From Burkholderia pyrrocinia (GTDB taxonomy: Bacteria; Pseudomonadota; Gammaproteobacteria; Burkholderiales; Burkholderiaceae), in the NCBI RefSeq assembly GCF_003330765.1, contig NZ_CP024902.1, positions 434,001 through 498,000 of the forward strand: DNA of 64,000 nucleotides, given 5' to 3'. Positions 1 to 9,979 of this stretch are shown piece after piece. The translations under genes and the position numbers were made by a program. Under the pieces are notes generated by a model, which was not told the DNA's origin, made no database searches, and worked only from the letters and a program-made list of their open reading frames with translations. Position 1 is the first letter of the stretch. Each line of letters begins with the position of its first letter.

Positions 1-1367
1 CCGCCAGGGTGCGACCGAGGCTAGGAGGTAAAGACCCTCGCTACATGACGCCCCGGTGGTGTGACGCAGAGGACGCGAACCTATACGCCATTGGACGGCT
101 ACTGAGAAGCGCCGCGACTGGCGAGCTTGATTTCACGGCTCGCCAATGGGTGCTACGCGACGAGAACGTTGGGTGGTATCGAGGAATTGGCAGCACGTGG
201 CAAAAGCGTCGAATCGGTATGCTAAATACGTCCGTTGCCATGGCGGGGACAACTGGCGCCATCACACCATGGTTCTCAGAACTTCTGCTCCAACTCCTGA
301 GATGGCCTGGACTGCAGGCACAACTCGAATCTAGCAATGAGGTTGGGCCAATTGCAAATGTGGTCGCGCTGCGGAACCTAGTGAGCAACCGCATTCAGGC
401 ACAAGCCGGCATCTTCGGCAATAGCTCCGGTCTTCCCCTGTACGTTTATCCCGTTGAGTGGCCGATTCGTGAGTCCCGATTGCTGCGTGTGTGCGTTATT
501 CAGGGCCTACTTCCTGTCACCAAGGACTTCTCCGGAGGGTTGGCAGGCTTGGATGAGCCGGCCTTTCGAGCGAGGCATAGGAACCACACGGCATCAATCC
601 TTCACTTGGCCTACCAACAGTTGCAGGCGCGCGACTCTGTACTCGGCAAGGACCACAAACCGTACGTCGATTTGGTGGTGTTACCAGAGTACAGCGTCCA
701 TATTGATGACCAAGACCTGATGCGCGCATTCTCGGACGGCACTGGCGCGATGCTCTTTTACGGGCTGTGTGGGGCAACCGAACCGGTCAGCGGTAAGCCG
801 ATTAACGCCGCTCGCTGGTTAGTACCACAGCGCCGTGCGGGAGGTCGCTCGTGGGTAGAGGTCGACCAAGGGAAGATGTACCCAACGCCCGAAGAGGTAG
901 CTCTCGGTGTCAACCCGTGGCGCCCTTATCAGGTTGTTATTGAACTGCGCTCCGGTGACAAAGCTGAATTCCGTATCTCGGGGGCGATATGCTACGACGC
1001 TACCGACATTTCGCTGCCTGCCGATTTGCGCAACGTCTCAAACATGTTCATCGTTTCTGCCATGAATAAGGACGTCAAGACATTCGATAGCATGGTTGGG
1101 ATGCTTCGGTACCACATGTATCAACACGTGCTGGTTGCGAATGCCGGCGAGTTTGGCGGCTCGACCGCTCAAGCTCCCTACGAGCAGGAGCACATGCGCT
1201 TGATATCGCATAATCACGGCTCCGAGCAGATAGCCGTCAGCGTTTTCGACGTGAACATCGACCATTTTGGTCCGAATCTGGACGCTGCGAAGCCCGCAAT
1301 ACCCAGCCCCGGAGGGAAGACCAGGCGCATCGGCAAAACCCCGCCGGCGGGCCTGAACCGCCATTGA
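1..1367 (+). CDS. C-terminal part of a nitrilase-domain protein, probably an RT-nitrilase (DRT1/UG1-like) defence protein; truncated by the window edge
   Basis: The frame is open through the left edge (codons start at base 3) and ends in TGA, so the gene very likely begins outside the window; a GTG at 9 is the first possible internal start. The last ~300 residues show the carbon-nitrogen hydrolase pattern: a Glu in VVLPEYS, a Lys in the DQGKMYP segment, a Cys in GAICYD, and a downstream VANAGEFGGS turn. The ~150 residues before it (YRGI, KRRIGMLN, WPGL motifs) do not belong to a nitrilase and resemble, from memory, the helical linker of UG1 reverse transcriptases, in which an RT is fused to a C-terminal nitrilase for anti-phage defence. 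Nitrilase fold: fairly sure. RT fusion: inference, because the catalytic RT part would be upstream. It converges on the ATPase gene at 1450. Confidence 0.6.
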   Translation, partial: ARVRPRLGGKDPRYMTPRWCDAEDANLYAIGRLLRSAATGELDFTARQWVLRDENVGWYRGIGSTWQKRRIGMLNTSVAMAGTTGAITPWFSELLLQLLRWPGLQAQLESSNEVGPIANVVALRNLVSNRIQAQAGIFGNSSGLPLYVYPVEWPIRESRLLRVCVIQGLLPVTKDFSGGLAGLDEPAFRARHRNHTASILHLAYQQLQARDSVLGKDHKPYVDLVVLPEYSVHIDDQDLMRAFSDGTGAMLFYGLCGATEPVSGKPINAARWLVPQRRAGGRSWVEVDQGKMYPTPEEVALGVNPWRPYQVVIELRSGDKAEFRISGAICYDATDISLPADLRNVSNMFIVSAMNKDVKTFDSMVGMLRYHMYQHVLVANAGEFGGSTAQAPYEQEHMRLISHNHGSEQIAVSVFDVNIDHFGPNLDAAKPAIPSPGGKTRRIGKTPPAGLNRH

Positions 1368-1449
1368 AGGGCCGCGTTGCCGGCACGGCCTAGCTCGTTC
1401 GCCCGGTGCCACGCCGCGCAACTGGTCGCGCATGGCGCTGTTATCTGAT

Positions 1450-3285
1450 TTATGTAATATCCCTTTCGGTTGCAATTGCGGCGTTCCCGCGACCGACTAT
1501 CTGGTCAAAAATCGCCCAAAGCTCGCTGTGAACGAGGCCTAATGTCATAAAGCTACGTTGAAGCCTTGCTGGCTGAAAGGGGAACGGCGCGAACACTCTG
1601 CGAATGCAAGCGGCCAACGTATGGTCATCTTCCTCGATGAACCAGCGGGGGTACTTTAGACTCATACCTCCGTGATACAACACGGGCAGCCGTTCACACA
1701 TTCGCGAGGGAATATCCTGAACGAAAGTGCTTACCTCGGTCCAAACCGAGTCGATAACGGCTTGCAGTTCATGCTGGGGAAGTTCTTTGAATCGTCCTTC
1801 ATTGCCTTGGCGCAAAGACGGTATTTGATACAGGACTTCTTGCTTCTTGTGGTTTTCGAGCCGAAGGCACAACCAGATGTTGAGCGGGTCAAATAGATAG
1901 TTTTCCACCCCATTCCGACCATGCACGAAAACGCCTTCACCCCCATGGTTTTCGTTCGGTGGAGTGTCACGGTCGAGCAGCCCATAGAACCGGCGAAAGT
2001 CCCAGTCTCTCAGGTAGCGTACAGTCTCACGTACCTTCGAGCATCCATCTCGCGTCAGAAAGGCAACACCGGGAAAACTGGGCATGCCAGCTTCCATCAG
2101 CAAATTCCATAAGCCCGTGTAAAACGGCACGTCCGTCTTGCCTTCAACTACCACGAACCTCGTGGCCGCACTCACGGTCACGAATCCACCCGTTAACTTG
2201 GCTATGACCTCGGAGGCATTGTGGACTGCCGCAATCCGGGTCTCTCCAGTACGTCTGACTTCAAACACAGCTCCTTCGGGAGCCAGGGCGACTGTCGTTG
2301 GGGAATGTGTTGTCATGATGACACGTGCGCCGTATTTGTCCACCATCACCGACTTCAGAACATGCATGTACTGCTTCACCATTGAGGGATGAAGATGCGC
2401 ATCAGGCTCATCCATCAAAACGATATCGAAATGGTTTTCGTATGTCTCGGCTAGAAAGCGCCACAGCACAATCGATAGCATTGCCCGCTCCCCGACAGAC
2501 ATTGCATTTGCCGGCAATTTGATATTGCGACTGACATCAATGAACATGGGGTCGTAGGACTGCAGTCCACGTCCGAATACCGGTGAGAATGGTATTTCTG
2601 GTGGTACTACACGGAATTGGATGTCGGAATCTTCACAGTAAGAGTTGAAGAGCTCCCATGGGGGTGTCCCCAGTCTCTGCAATGCTGCTGAGAGCTCTTC
2701 AGCGCTTCGGCAGCGTTGGCGAGCAGCCATCAGTAGCAGTTCGTAGACAACGAAGTAGAGCGCCGGGTTCGAACGGTCACCGATTGACTCTACAACTAGC
2801 CGCGGAGTCAGACTTGCCTCAAACGTGTCCCAATCAGGTTTGTTAAGTCTGACAAGCGCACCTCCCGTTTCAAGGTTGGTACGCTCGACCGCCCAATTAG
2901 CGTAGAGTGGGCTTCTTTCCCATTCCGTCGAGTTGGTGTTGGGGGTCTCATAGAGCCGATGCACGTGCTGCACAATCGCATCCACGGAGACGGGCCCCCA
3001 CGTCGGAGGAATCCAATGGGCGTCTTGATAAATTGCTCGCCCGGTCTTTTCAATTGGCTTTCCATCGGCCTGTACGCTAACAACTATGGACTTCGTAGAG
3101 GGTAGGTTTGACGTCGCCGAATCGAATACTTGCGCGCCGTATGAGGCTGCCAGCAACTCAAGCAGGTGTGTCTTCCCTGCACCGTTCTCGCCCGTTACCA
3201 CAGCGAATGACGGCACAGCATGCCAGGTCATGGGACCCAAAGAGGCGTAGTATTTGTCGAAATGGTACGTGAGCGATTTCTGCAT
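1450..3285 (-). CDS. OLD-like AAA ATPase with C-terminal DUF4435/TOPRIM-like domain
   Basis: A 611-residue soluble protein. Walker A is GENGAGKT at residues 32-39, an ABC-type signature (MSVGERAML) lies at 262-270, and Walker B is DIVLMDEPDAHLHP at 287-300, followed by a TTHSP switch near 325. The C-terminal part has VVVEGKTD (378-385), GLLDRD (435-440) and ENYL (461-464), the acidic pattern of DUF4435, a TOPRIM-like domain found behind AAA ATPases. Proteins of this build (OLD, GajA, Abi-type) sense phage proteins or DNA and often carry nuclease activity; the specific role here is inferred. It is divergent from the membrane-protein gene at 3425 with 139 bp between, so the two could share a regulatory region. 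No strong ribosome binding site precedes the chosen ATG. Confidence 0.75.
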   Translation of the reverse strand: MQKSLTYHFDKYYASLGPMTWHAVPSFAVVTGENGAGKTHLLELLAASYGAQVFDSATSNLPSTKSIVVSVQADGKPIEKTGRAIYQDAHWIPPTWGPVSVDAIVQHVHRLYETPNTNSTEWERSPLYANWAVERTNLETGGALVRLNKPDWDTFEASLTPRLVVESIGDRSNPALYFVVYELLLMAARQRCRSAEELSAALQRLGTPPWELFNSYCEDSDIQFRVVPPEIPFSPVFGRGLQSYDPMFIDVSRNIKLPANAMSVGERAMLSIVLWRFLAETYENHFDIVLMDEPDAHLHPSMVKQYMHVLKSVMVDKYGARVIMTTHSPTTVALAPEGAVFEVRRTGETRIAAVHNASEVIAKLTGGFVTVSAATRFVVVEGKTDVPFYTGLWNLLMEAGMPSFPGVAFLTRDGCSKVRETVRYLRDWDFRRFYGLLDRDTPPNENHGGEGVFVHGRNGVENYLFDPLNIWLCLRLENHKKQEVLYQIPSLRQGNEGRFKELPQHELQAVIDSVWTEVSTFVQDIPSRMCERLPVLYHGGMSLKYPRWFIEEDDHTLAACIRRVFAPFPFQPARLQRSFMTLGLVHSELWAIFDQIVGRGNAAIATERDIT

Positions 3286-3424
3286 TTTTGTGTTCGTCGT
3301 TGAACTCTGCTGGTCTCATCTCAATGATAGTAGCGCTTGACACGTTCGTCACCTGCAGCACAATTAGTACTTCACGAACTACAGCGACGAAGGTCCGTAC
3401 ACGGGATTCTAAAACGGCGGGACA

Positions 3425-5944
3425 ATGAAGACACAACTATTCCTTCGATTCGCCCAATATCGGGTATTCTGGAGCGCCCGTCGGACTATCGGAAGAATCG
3501 CATTCCTGTTCACGTCCAGACTCTACAAGGCTAACCAATCGCTCAAGGATGCCAGAACGAACAGCCTCTCACTTGTCGGCATCGGACGAGTGACGGCTGC
3601 GCCATGGTTTCGGGCTATCGTTGTTGCGAGTATTCTTCAACTCAGCAATCCATGGCTCTGCCGCCTCTTTGGAAAACTCGGCTACTCGGTTCCTAACGAT
3701 TCAGACTATGTAACATTTCTCGCAGCAATCAGCAGTATTGGTGGTGTGTTCATCGGCTTGTATTACGCTGCGATTGCGACAGTCGGAAGCGCAATGTATG
3801 CAAAGGTTCCGGGCAACCTACGTGATTTGCTCGCGCAGGACAGATTCGGCAACGTCTATATGCAGTTTCTGTCGTTCTTGACCTACCTGTGCTTGGTTCT
3901 CATTTGTTTGAGGTTGTCGAATCTCGACCGCATTTACATTGCACCTCCGCTCGTAACCCTAGCGGCTGGGGTTGGTGTTTTTGCATTCGTGAGACTTGGC
4001 CAGCGGGTCTTTCATCTCTTCGACCCGGCGGAGCTCTCCTCGCACATTTTCGAGCAACTTCATCGTTCGATGAGCTCGGTGACCGTGGGGAGACTCAAGT
4101 GGCAAGACAAGTCGTTCCAGCATCACGCATACAAGCGAGCTGAAAAGTCGGTCACTGTTTTGGAAACCCTCCGAGACCTGTTGCTTCAGGAAGCTCACCT
4201 CAGCGGAGCGCCTCTGCTCGAAGTTTCGCTACGAACGACGCGGTTTCTAATGTTTTACAGAACGAAGAGAGCCTGGATTCCGACGAATAGTCTGTGGTAT
4301 CAACAAATCTATCGCCATGCCGAATGGTACCGAACCGATGACATGAGGTTGTCGGTGGCCACCGAGACAGGAACAAGCGTCTCGCCTAAAACTGAAGTCA
4401 ATCATGAATGGCTCGAAGAGCGCTTAATAGCGGTTCTACTCGACTGCCTTGCTGTCAATGTTCGCAATGCACAATGGGAAAACGCCATTGCAGCGCTTCA
4501 GCATATCGAGCATTACACAACCCTCCTGGCTAAGCTTGGACGGGGCGACTTCGCTTTTACTGTCTTCCAGCAGGCCTGCTCTCGTACTACCGATGCAATC
4601 AAGCAATCTTCAAATGCAGTGCAAGCCGAGACGGTGCAGAAGGTCGCCGTCGCTGAGGCACTGGCCTCGCTGCCCATCGCGATAAGCCTTGCCTTACGGG
4701 AACGATATGCGTCATTTCGACGCGCAGATGTCGTTGCTCGTATAGAAGGCATTAACTGGTCCAATCCGACCACCTACTATCAAGCGGGATTCGAGGACTA
4801 CGTCCTAAGCCAGATTGAATATTTGGCTCCAAGGCTGGAGTTCGAGCAAGCGGTTGAGGGAAAAAAAATCTCCCCTTCCTGGTATCTGGGTGAACTGGCA
4901 CTGCAGCCCCAAGCGAAACACTTTGTGAAGAACATTGCAGTTCTGATGGACGACCTACCCGAAGCGTACGCGATGCTACGCGAGACGTTCTCTGCAGTGG
5001 ACCTCCATTGGATGACAGCGGCAACACTCAGTCGTCAGTGGGAATACTGGCACAAGCTCGCCGAACAGGTTGCTGTCTGGCAAGGTGCTTGGTCCGAGAT
5101 GAGCGATAACCGGAAACTGACAGAACTTCCTTGGGCCAAGTTCGATATTGACTCGACCCGCGTCAAGCTGGGTCCAATGAAATCTGCGCTTCTTAAGGCG
5201 ATGTCGAACCTCCAAACACGGCTTAGCCCTTTGGAGCGTCCCCCAACATATCCGGATTATGCCGGGCAATTTTTGCACCTCTCCGGTGAGGCATTGCTTC
5301 AGGCATTGCTTGATGGGGACACCGAGCTCCTGCGAGATGTTTTTGACAGGTATTTTGTTGGGTGCCTTGCCGAGTTCGGGAAGCTCCAGTCAAGCGAAGG
5401 TCCAGACTGGCTGGTAAAACAGAATCTAAGAATTGCTGCCGCACCTGTATTGGACCTGATGGACGTGAGTGGTTACGCGCTATTGTTATCCGAATTGCAC
5501 GGGAACAGAGCCCTCTGGAGCATCGTTCGGTCGACCTGGGACCGATACTTTGCCGAGCCTCAGAGACTCGCTGGCATCGTCGCATTGGTCAATTTCGTCG
5601 AATCTGGTCTTGGTGCAACATCTCGCGACATCCTGCGAACGAGGTGGCAACGATTGGTTGAAGACAAGCTCGAACAGCTTCCTCGTAAGCCAGTCGAGGA
5701 CAAATCTTGGTACATGACGAACCAGACTGAAGCGGTACATCCGAGTTCCTTGGTGCGGGCGATGGCATCACGCACTAGCTCACTGAACTACGAGGGCACC
5801 GACATTTTCATCGGACTTTACGTTGCGCGAAATCCCGGCGCAAAAAATCTGCAAGAACACTGGCAACGAAGCGAGCTCTCGGATGAACTTGCCGGTGAAG
5901 AGTACAACGTTGACACATCGGATGATGAGGGCCAAACGAAATGA
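3425..5944 (+). CDS. Large membrane-anchored protein of unknown function
   Basis: 839 residues, not recognised. The N-terminal ~200 residues contain four likely membrane segments (roughly residues 58-78, 96-125, 148-168 and 175-198); the remaining ~640 residues have no hydrophobic spans, look mostly helical and should lie in the cytoplasm. No nuclease, ATPase or protease motif was seen. The stop overlaps the start of the next gene by four bases (5941-5944), so the two are translationally coupled and probably form one unit. Base composition is lower in GC than the T6SS region, and it sits between an OLD-like ATPase and a VgrG cassette inside an island, which suggests a defence or inter-bacterial role, but that is context only. 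The start has only a weak ribosome binding site, so the true N-terminus could differ. Confidence 0.65.
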   Translation: MKTQLFLRFAQYRVFWSARRTIGRIAFLFTSRLYKANQSLKDARTNSLSLVGIGRVTAAPWFRAIVVASILQLSNPWLCRLFGKLGYSVPNDSDYVTFLAAISSIGGVFIGLYYAAIATVGSAMYAKVPGNLRDLLAQDRFGNVYMQFLSFLTYLCLVLICLRLSNLDRIYIAPPLVTLAAGVGVFAFVRLGQRVFHLFDPAELSSHIFEQLHRSMSSVTVGRLKWQDKSFQHHAYKRAEKSVTVLETLRDLLLQEAHLSGAPLLEVSLRTTRFLMFYRTKRAWIPTNSLWYQQIYRHAEWYRTDDMRLSVATETGTSVSPKTEVNHEWLEERLIAVLLDCLAVNVRNAQWENAIAALQHIEHYTTLLAKLGRGDFAFTVFQQACSRTTDAIKQSSNAVQAETVQKVAVAEALASLPIAISLALRERYASFRRADVVARIEGINWSNPTTYYQAGFEDYVLSQIEYLAPRLEFEQAVEGKKISPSWYLGELALQPQAKHFVKNIAVLMDDLPEAYAMLRETFSAVDLHWMTAATLSRQWEYWHKLAEQVAVWQGAWSEMSDNRKLTELPWAKFDIDSTRVKLGPMKSALLKAMSNLQTRLSPLERPPTYPDYAGQFLHLSGEALLQALLDGDTELLRDVFDRYFVGCLAEFGKLQSSEGPDWLVKQNLRIAAAPVLDLMDVSGYALLLSELHGNRALWSIVRSTWDRYFAEPQRLAGIVALVNFVESGLGATSRDILRTRWQRLVEDKLEQLPRKPVEDKSWYMTNQTEAVHPSSLVRAMASRTSSLNYEGTDIFIGLYVARNPGAKNLQEHWQRSELSDELAGEEYNVDTSDDEGQTK

Positions 5945-6873
5945 TGCGAGAAAAACCACAGCCAAAATGGTCACCTCGTTTGGTTAGATTTCTGCCGAGT
6001 CTACGCCAAACGGAAGATGACATCATTCAGAACGTCTTTATGTTCGTTCAAGATATCTCTCGCCCGATGCCACTCCTCATTAAGAGGAAAAAAGAGTTTA
6101 CAGTACGCTTAGCTGGAACCGAAGATGCGCAGCGAAAGGCGCTTCAAGTGTTGGATGACTTGTCTGAGCATGAAGGGCGTTTACCTGAAGAGAAACTCGC
6201 ACGTGCTGTGGACACACTCGCCAAAGGTATTGCATGGGAGGGACGAGCGCAGTTTGAACTCATACCTCGGGATGATGGGACAACATTCTTTCACCAAGTC
6301 ACGACAAAGCGGTTATTCCGGTTTTTCGGTTTCGCAGTTCAATATCTCAACGCTGAGGACCGGAAATTTTGGCAAAGCCCTGCGCTGCGTTGGGTCCCGC
6401 TTTCAGCGATGTGGCACATTGAAGTCCCCAGCGAACTCGGTGGTCGACGCGGTTATAGAAGATTACTCTCAGGCCTAAAAAAATTCAGCAACCTTGGCCC
6501 GCGCTTCTTGGCAATGGATATGCAGCGCGGGAGCAATCCGAGTAACTTTGACATCACGTCATATGCTCGTTCAAACAACATATTTCGCTTCAAGCTCACT
6601 CACTCATGGGGATGGAATTGTCGCGACTTATCGACTGAACATACGACGGAGTTTTACAACATGTATCGGAGTGCCGCTGCTGAACGGTCCAGTTGCATCC
6701 TCAGGACGCACATCATTTCCCAAATAAATGCATTGCTCAAGCGCTTCGAAATAAATTGCACTATCGTCGTGGACGGTCTCCTATCGGTAGAGGACGCGCA
6801 AGGAATAATGCGCGAATTGGTCGCAGGCAAGCTGGGCTTCAAGGAATTTCTTGATATCAAATACGGTAGCTAG
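5941..6873 (+). CDS. Unknown soluble protein, partner of the preceding membrane protein
   Basis: 310 residues, not recognised. It has no signal peptide or membrane span. The N-terminal ~120 residues are charged and helical (Lys/Arg/Glu-rich); the middle holds many aromatic residues (for example RLFRFFGF, LTHSWGWN), and the C-terminus is a mixed alpha/beta stretch. No catalytic motif is evident. Its ATG overlaps the TGA of the 839-residue gene as ATGA, so it is almost certainly co-translated with it. Together they make a two-gene unit whose product could be a membrane-tethered complex; the function cannot be read from the sequence. Confidence 0.65.
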   Translation: MMREKPQPKWSPRLVRFLPSLRQTEDDIIQNVFMFVQDISRPMPLLIKRKKEFTVRLAGTEDAQRKALQVLDDLSEHEGRLPEEKLARAVDTLAKGIAWEGRAQFELIPRDDGTTFFHQVTTKRLFRFFGFAVQYLNAEDRKFWQSPALRWVPLSAMWHIEVPSELGGRRGYRRLLSGLKKFSNLGPRFLAMDMQRGSNPSNFDITSYARSNNIFRFKLTHSWGWNCRDLSTEHTTEFYNMYRSAAAERSSCILRTHIISQINALLKRFEINCTIVVDGLLSVEDAQGIMRELVAGKLGFKEFLDIKYGS

Positions 6874-7153
6874 CAGTACAAAAGTCCAGGTGGACATGTG
6901 CGAACAAGCACTCCCTGCAACGCCTTGCCCGAAGGGATTCCGCGGGACTGCACTTTCTCCGAAAAGTACATTACATTTGGGGTCGGATTGAGATGAGCCC
7001 TTCTCATTTCTGTTGAGAAAGCTTGAGAAAATCAGGTAGCTTTCGCTCCATAGCTCTCGGAGCGCAAGGGTCTGCGTTGTCATATTGCCTGCGTAGGGTC
7101 TTCCCTATATGATTTCGCTCGGCTCTGAGAGAAGCCGGCACAAGGAAAATCAA

Positions 7154-9979
7154 ATGGGAGCGCAGGACCTTATCGCTTTGATGAGCTCGGGGTTACTCCA
7201 GTCCGACCGGATTGTGAAATTGGATACCCCGGCTGGGCTAAATGTGCTACTGCCACATATCGTGGTGGGTACTGCTCGCCTGGGTGGCAATTTCGAGATT
7301 GCCATCGACGTTGTTTCGCTGCAGGATTCAATCGAGCTGAAGTCGCTCATTGCGCAGCCCGTCACACTTTGGACTCAGCAATCTGACAAGACCTACCGTC
7401 CGCGACACGGGTACGTCCACACAGTGCGCCGGCTCGGTGCTGACGGGCGACTGGCCAGCCTGCAACTGATTTTCTCGTCGTGGCTTCATTTCCTGAAGTT
7501 CCGCAAGGACGCGCGGATATTCCAGGACCAAACGGTCGAGGCCATTCTCGAAACAGTGTTTCAAGGGCATCCGCAGGCGGTCGGGGCATATCGAATCGAG
7601 GTGAGCAAACCGTCACCGGTACGCTCGTTCTGCGTCCAGTACGAGGATGACTGGACCTTCGTGCACCGACTGATGGAGTCGGAAGGCTGGTTCTATTACT
7701 TCGAGCACGCCGACGACGGTAAATCTCATACCCTCGTTGTCACGGACAACCTATATTCGCTCAAATCGCTTAAGCCGGAACAGCTCCGGTTCTATCGTGC
7801 TGGCGTCACGCGCCAGCCTGACGCGCTCGTACACTGGTCAGGCACGCGAACCCTACAGAGCACATCGCATTCGACAAGCACGTTCGACTATAAGAACCCC
7901 GAAGCTCGCAAGAAAACATCATTCCCTACCGTCGCGAACCAGGGCGACCTGCCGAAACAGGCCGAGGTCTACGAGTACACCGGACCGTACACGTACCTGG
8001 AGGATGACCGCGGCGACCAGCTCACGAAGCTGAAGTTGGAGGAATGGGAATCGCGCGCGAAGCGATTCTACGGCGTAGGCAGCGCACCGAGTATTGATGT
8101 GGCGCACTGGTTCAGCTTATTGGACCATCCAGAGCACGACCGGGATAGTGCCGACGACCGCATGTTCGTCGTCGTCGAAACAAACTGGTACATCCGCAAC
8201 AATCTGCCGGTGGGCGAAAGTCGCCTCCACCCGCATAGTCTGGACGCCCGTCTTGCCGAGGTTCGCGATGCTCACGAGGAGTCTGCGTCGGCATTCACCG
8301 TCAAGGACGCCATGGGAAGCGAGGGCTTCTTCCTGGTCGAGGTTGAAGCCCAGCGTCAGAAGGTACCGTTTCGCAGCCCCTTCGAGCACCAAAAGCCTGT
8401 CATGCACCTGCAGACAGCGACCGTCGTTGGCCCAGGCAATGAAGAGGTCTACACCGATTCGCTGAACCGCATCCTGGTCCGCATGCATTGGGACCGACGC
8501 GATGGCGTCGGGGCGACGTGCTGGGTCCGTGTTGCCTATTCCGACACTGGCGGCGGCTACGGCAGTGTGCATGTGCCGCGCATCGGAGAAGAGGTCACCA
8601 TCGATTGGGTCGGCGGTGACTGTGACCGCCCTCTGGCGACCGGCCGCGTGTACAACGGCGCAACCCAACCCCGCTGGCACACGAACGGAATTCTGTCGGG
8701 CTTCAGCTCGAAGGAGTACGGCGGTGGCGGAGGCTACAACCAGCTTGTGATGGACGACGCGACGGGGCAGAACCGCTTGCAGCTTTTCTCGTCGCAAGGT
8801 AGCTCCATGCTTCATCTTGGGTACCTAATTGCCCAGAACGGCAACATCCGCGGCAACTATCTGGGAAACGGCTTCGACCTTCGTACTGACGCTTACGGCG
8901 CAATTCGCGCCAATCGGGGGCTTTTCCTCACGACCTTCCCCGGCACAGGCGCAGCGACCCAACAGCTCGAGGTCCAGCAGGCTCAGCAGCAACTCGCCGG
9001 CGCGCATAACCTGCTCGAGTCACTTTCCGATGTCAGCACTCAGCACCAGGCCGAAAGCCTGAAAGCGGGCCACGACGCGCTCAAGGCATTGACGGACGCC
9101 ACGACCGACAACGTCCAAGGGCAAGGCCAGGGGAACGGTGGTCGCACGGCGGGTGGCGGGACTGGTTCGGCCAACGCGTTCAAGAAACCCATCCTCCTGG
9201 CGGCCAGCCCGGCGGGCATCGCCCTGTCGACGCAGCAGTCGGTGCACCTGGGCGCCGACGAGCAGGTCAATCTGGTCAGCGGTCAGAGCACACACATCGC
9301 GGCGGGAAAATCACTTCTCGCGAGCGTGGCCGAGCGTGTCAGCCTGTTTGTCCAAAACGCAGGAATGAAGCTCTTCGCTGCGAAGGGCAAGGTGGAAATC
9401 CAAGCGCAGTCGGACAACATCGAAATAACCGCGCAGAAAACGGTGAAGGTACTGTCGGCGACAGACAAGGTTGAAGTCGCGGCAAGCCAGGGTGTCCTGT
9501 TGACATCTGGTGGCGCGTACATCCGAATCCAGGGCGGCAATATCGAGATTCACGCTCCGGGCAAGATAGACATCAAGGGAGCGCAGCATGCGTTCGCCGG
9601 CCCCACGAGCGCACCCTACGATTTGCCAGCCCTACCCAAGGGCGACCTGCACAACAAGCTCGAGTTGAACCTCACGGACGACAAGCTGAAGGCCGTGCCT
9701 CAGGCTCCCTACAAAGTCGTGTTCGAGAACGGAACGACCTTGACTGGCAAGCTCGACGGAAGCGGTCACGCGGTCCTGCGCGATGTGCCCGACGGCACCG
9801 CGAAGGTTTTTTTCGGCGAAGACGCGCGGCCGTTCAATCCGCAACCCGTGCCCGCGCCGAAGGAGCTTGCGCAGACTGATGTTCTCAAAGAACTGCATGC
9901 GGCCGGACATGAGGGCATTACGGACGAAAACCTCTACCGCCTGTTCAACAAATTTTCTGGCCGGCCGGACGTCAAATGA
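7154..9979 (+). CDS. vgrG: VgrG (TssI) spike protein carried by the genomic island
   Basis: 941 residues from the ATG at 7154, which follows AAGGA at 7142-7146; an upstream in-frame start at 7109 adds only an uncharacteristic leader. VgrG trimers form the puncture tip of the T6SS. The N-terminal gp27-like/gp5 part shows the usual family motifs (SSGLLQSDRIVKLDTP, KFRKDAR, SDTGGGYGSVHVPRIGEE, RVYNGATQP), followed by the DUF2345 beta-helix (about residues 620-800) and a ~110-residue C-terminal extension with a transthyretin-like fold pattern and a short helical tail. The stop overlaps the next gene by four bases, so the PoNe-like effector is coupled to it. No tss structural genes lie in the island, so this spike would have to use the resident apparatus 30 kb away. 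Confidence 0.93.
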   Translation: MGAQDLIALMSSGLLQSDRIVKLDTPAGLNVLLPHIVVGTARLGGNFEIAIDVVSLQDSIELKSLIAQPVTLWTQQSDKTYRPRHGYVHTVRRLGADGRLASLQLIFSSWLHFLKFRKDARIFQDQTVEAILETVFQGHPQAVGAYRIEVSKPSPVRSFCVQYEDDWTFVHRLMESEGWFYYFEHADDGKSHTLVVTDNLYSLKSLKPEQLRFYRAGVTRQPDALVHWSGTRTLQSTSHSTSTFDYKNPEARKKTSFPTVANQGDLPKQAEVYEYTGPYTYLEDDRGDQLTKLKLEEWESRAKRFYGVGSAPSIDVAHWFSLLDHPEHDRDSADDRMFVVVETNWYIRNNLPVGESRLHPHSLDARLAEVRDAHEESASAFTVKDAMGSEGFFLVEVEAQRQKVPFRSPFEHQKPVMHLQTATVVGPGNEEVYTDSLNRILVRMHWDRRDGVGATCWVRVAYSDTGGGYGSVHVPRIGEEVTIDWVGGDCDRPLATGRVYNGATQPRWHTNGILSGFSSKEYGGGGGYNQLVMDDATGQNRLQLFSSQGSSMLHLGYLIAQNGNIRGNYLGNGFDLRTDAYGAIRANRGLFLTTFPGTGAATQQLEVQQAQQQLAGAHNLLESLSDVSTQHQAESLKAGHDALKALTDATTDNVQGQGQGNGGRTAGGGTGSANAFKKPILLAASPAGIALSTQQSVHLGADEQVNLVSGQSTHIAAGKSLLASVAERVSLFVQNAGMKLFAAKGKVEIQAQSDNIEITAQKTVKVLSATDKVEVAASQGVLLTSGGAYIRIQGGNIEIHAPGKIDIKGAQHAFAGPTSAPYDLPALPKGDLHNKLELNLTDDKLKAVPQAPYKVVFENGTTLTGKLDGSGHAVLRDVPDGTAKVFFGEDARPFNPQPVPAPKELAQTDVLKELHAAGHEGITDENLYRLFNKFSGRPDVK

